A DNA stretch of 64,000 nucleotides from Hyalella azteca (lineage: Eukaryota > Arthropoda > Malacostraca > Amphipoda > Hyalellidae), in assembly GCF_000764305.2 (NCBI RefSeq), contig NW_025940924.1, positions 128,133-192,132 on the forward strand. The letters are read 5' to 3'. The notes below the pieces were generated by a model that did no database searches, was not told the DNA's origin, and worked only from the letters and a program-made list of their open reading frames with translations. The translations under genes and the position numbers were made by a program. Positions 63,286 through 64,000 of this stretch are shown here, piece after piece. The number at the start of each line of letters is the position of its first letter. Position 1 is the stretch's first letter.

Positions 63286-64000
63286 TGAACAATTTCAATT
63301 TTGATGTTAAAGTGTAGGGATAACATAAACATTTATTTATTTGTTTGATCCAAATGCATCCAACTTAAAATATATCTATCTGAGTTAAAATCAAGTCGAA
63401 ATCTAATCCAAAAGAATTGAGTTACTTTGAAATTTCCTGACTGGAAATTATACGTCAATTTAATCGTATCTGTAATGGGGTTGTGCCCTCCAAAGGAGTA
63501 ACTAAATTATTAGCTAACCGTAGCTGCAATGAAGGACTCGCTGAAGAAGGTCTTGCTTCATGATTTAGGAAATAAAGGCGTCGTTCGAGCAACTAAAAAT
63601 AATGGTCCACGCAATTTTATTTAGCTCTGCTCATAAAAAATGACCTTTTCCACCCAGGTTTATTGAAAACCATTGAGATTAACGTTATTTTCATTGATAT
63701 ACACCGAAATATTAATTGATTAATGTTATTTTCATTGATATACTGAAATATACTGAAATTTCTCGGGTTCAATCAATAACTGTTGAAAAAAATGTATTTA
63801 ATATTTTATTCCCGCTCATCAACCCAGATTAATATTTTTTCATTGCATGAGTTTGAAATACTTTGAGAATATCGTCAATAATTCCGCCCCCAAATATGTG
63901 ATGCTGCAAGGCCCAGCTCGCAGTCGCGCTCATCTTCAAGACTGGTAATTTGTACGCTAATTACAGAGCACTGGGCGTGCATCTGTGCGCATTTTGCATA

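Larger units (their letters stand above)
55798..64000 (+). other. Intron or 3' region downstream of exon C
   Basis: It starts at the GTTAGA donor of exon C. No further exon continues the phase-0 frame convincingly before the window ends, so the next exon probably lies outside. It holds the third GGAC-core element (58022-58195), a 270-bp duplication (59106-59600), a 41-bp palindrome (59717), and arrays at 60517-60703, 62539-62785 and 62973-63285. The stretches 55800-57800, 60710-62500 and 63290-64000 show nothing specific. Confidence 0.6.

Overview
This window looks like a piece of an animal nuclear genome. It is AT-rich, almost free of coding sequence, and dense in tandem repeats. The only convincing gene is a plus-strand gene in three small coding exons separated by introns of about 28 kb and 13 kb, with canonical AG/GT borders. 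Such large introns and the many minisatellites suggest a large invertebrate genome. I lean towards an arthropod, possibly a crustacean, but no marker here proves a taxon. There is no prokaryotic, organellar or recognisable viral gene.

The gene. Exon A is 12741-13811 (357 codons), exon B 42021-42530 (170 codons) and exon C 55699-55797 (33 codons). All three begin and end on codon boundaries, so they join in phase 0 into a 560-codon open frame that starts and ends inside the gene or its 5' end. The product is a low-complexity, Ser/Thr/Pro/Asn-rich protein with a short acidic patch and a Gly-rich block. It has no folded domain that I recognise. It resembles the disordered part of a nuclear regulator such as a transcription factor, but the family is not identified. 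The rest of the gene probably lies downstream of 64000, and perhaps upstream of 1.

The non-coding part. About 97 percent of the window is intron or flank. It holds some 25 unrelated tandem arrays with units of about 4 to 270 bp. The most notable is a 27-copy, 33-bp array at 3801-4691. Each unit carries a perfect AP-1 site, and 26 of the 27 also carry a TGACGT half-site. The array lies between two 84-bp inverted arms (3600-3683 and 4824-4907) that differ at one base, so the whole is built like a foldback element carrying a satellite.

A second family is present in three dispersed copies (626-921, 10940-11110, 58022-58195). Its ends carry an inverted AGCGCATTTTCTC motif around a GGAC/CCGT core. 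Other structured sites are a run of three hairpins at 33250-33396 followed by TTTT, a 41-bp palindrome at 59717-59757, a compound palindrome at 26087-26132, a 15-bp-stem hairpin at 30256-30290, GC-rich hairpins at 34493-34530 and 9018-9038, and a possible tRNA-derived fragment near 26700. Two single N bases (3800, 10558) sit at edges of arrays and probably mark collapsed or unresolved repeat sequence.
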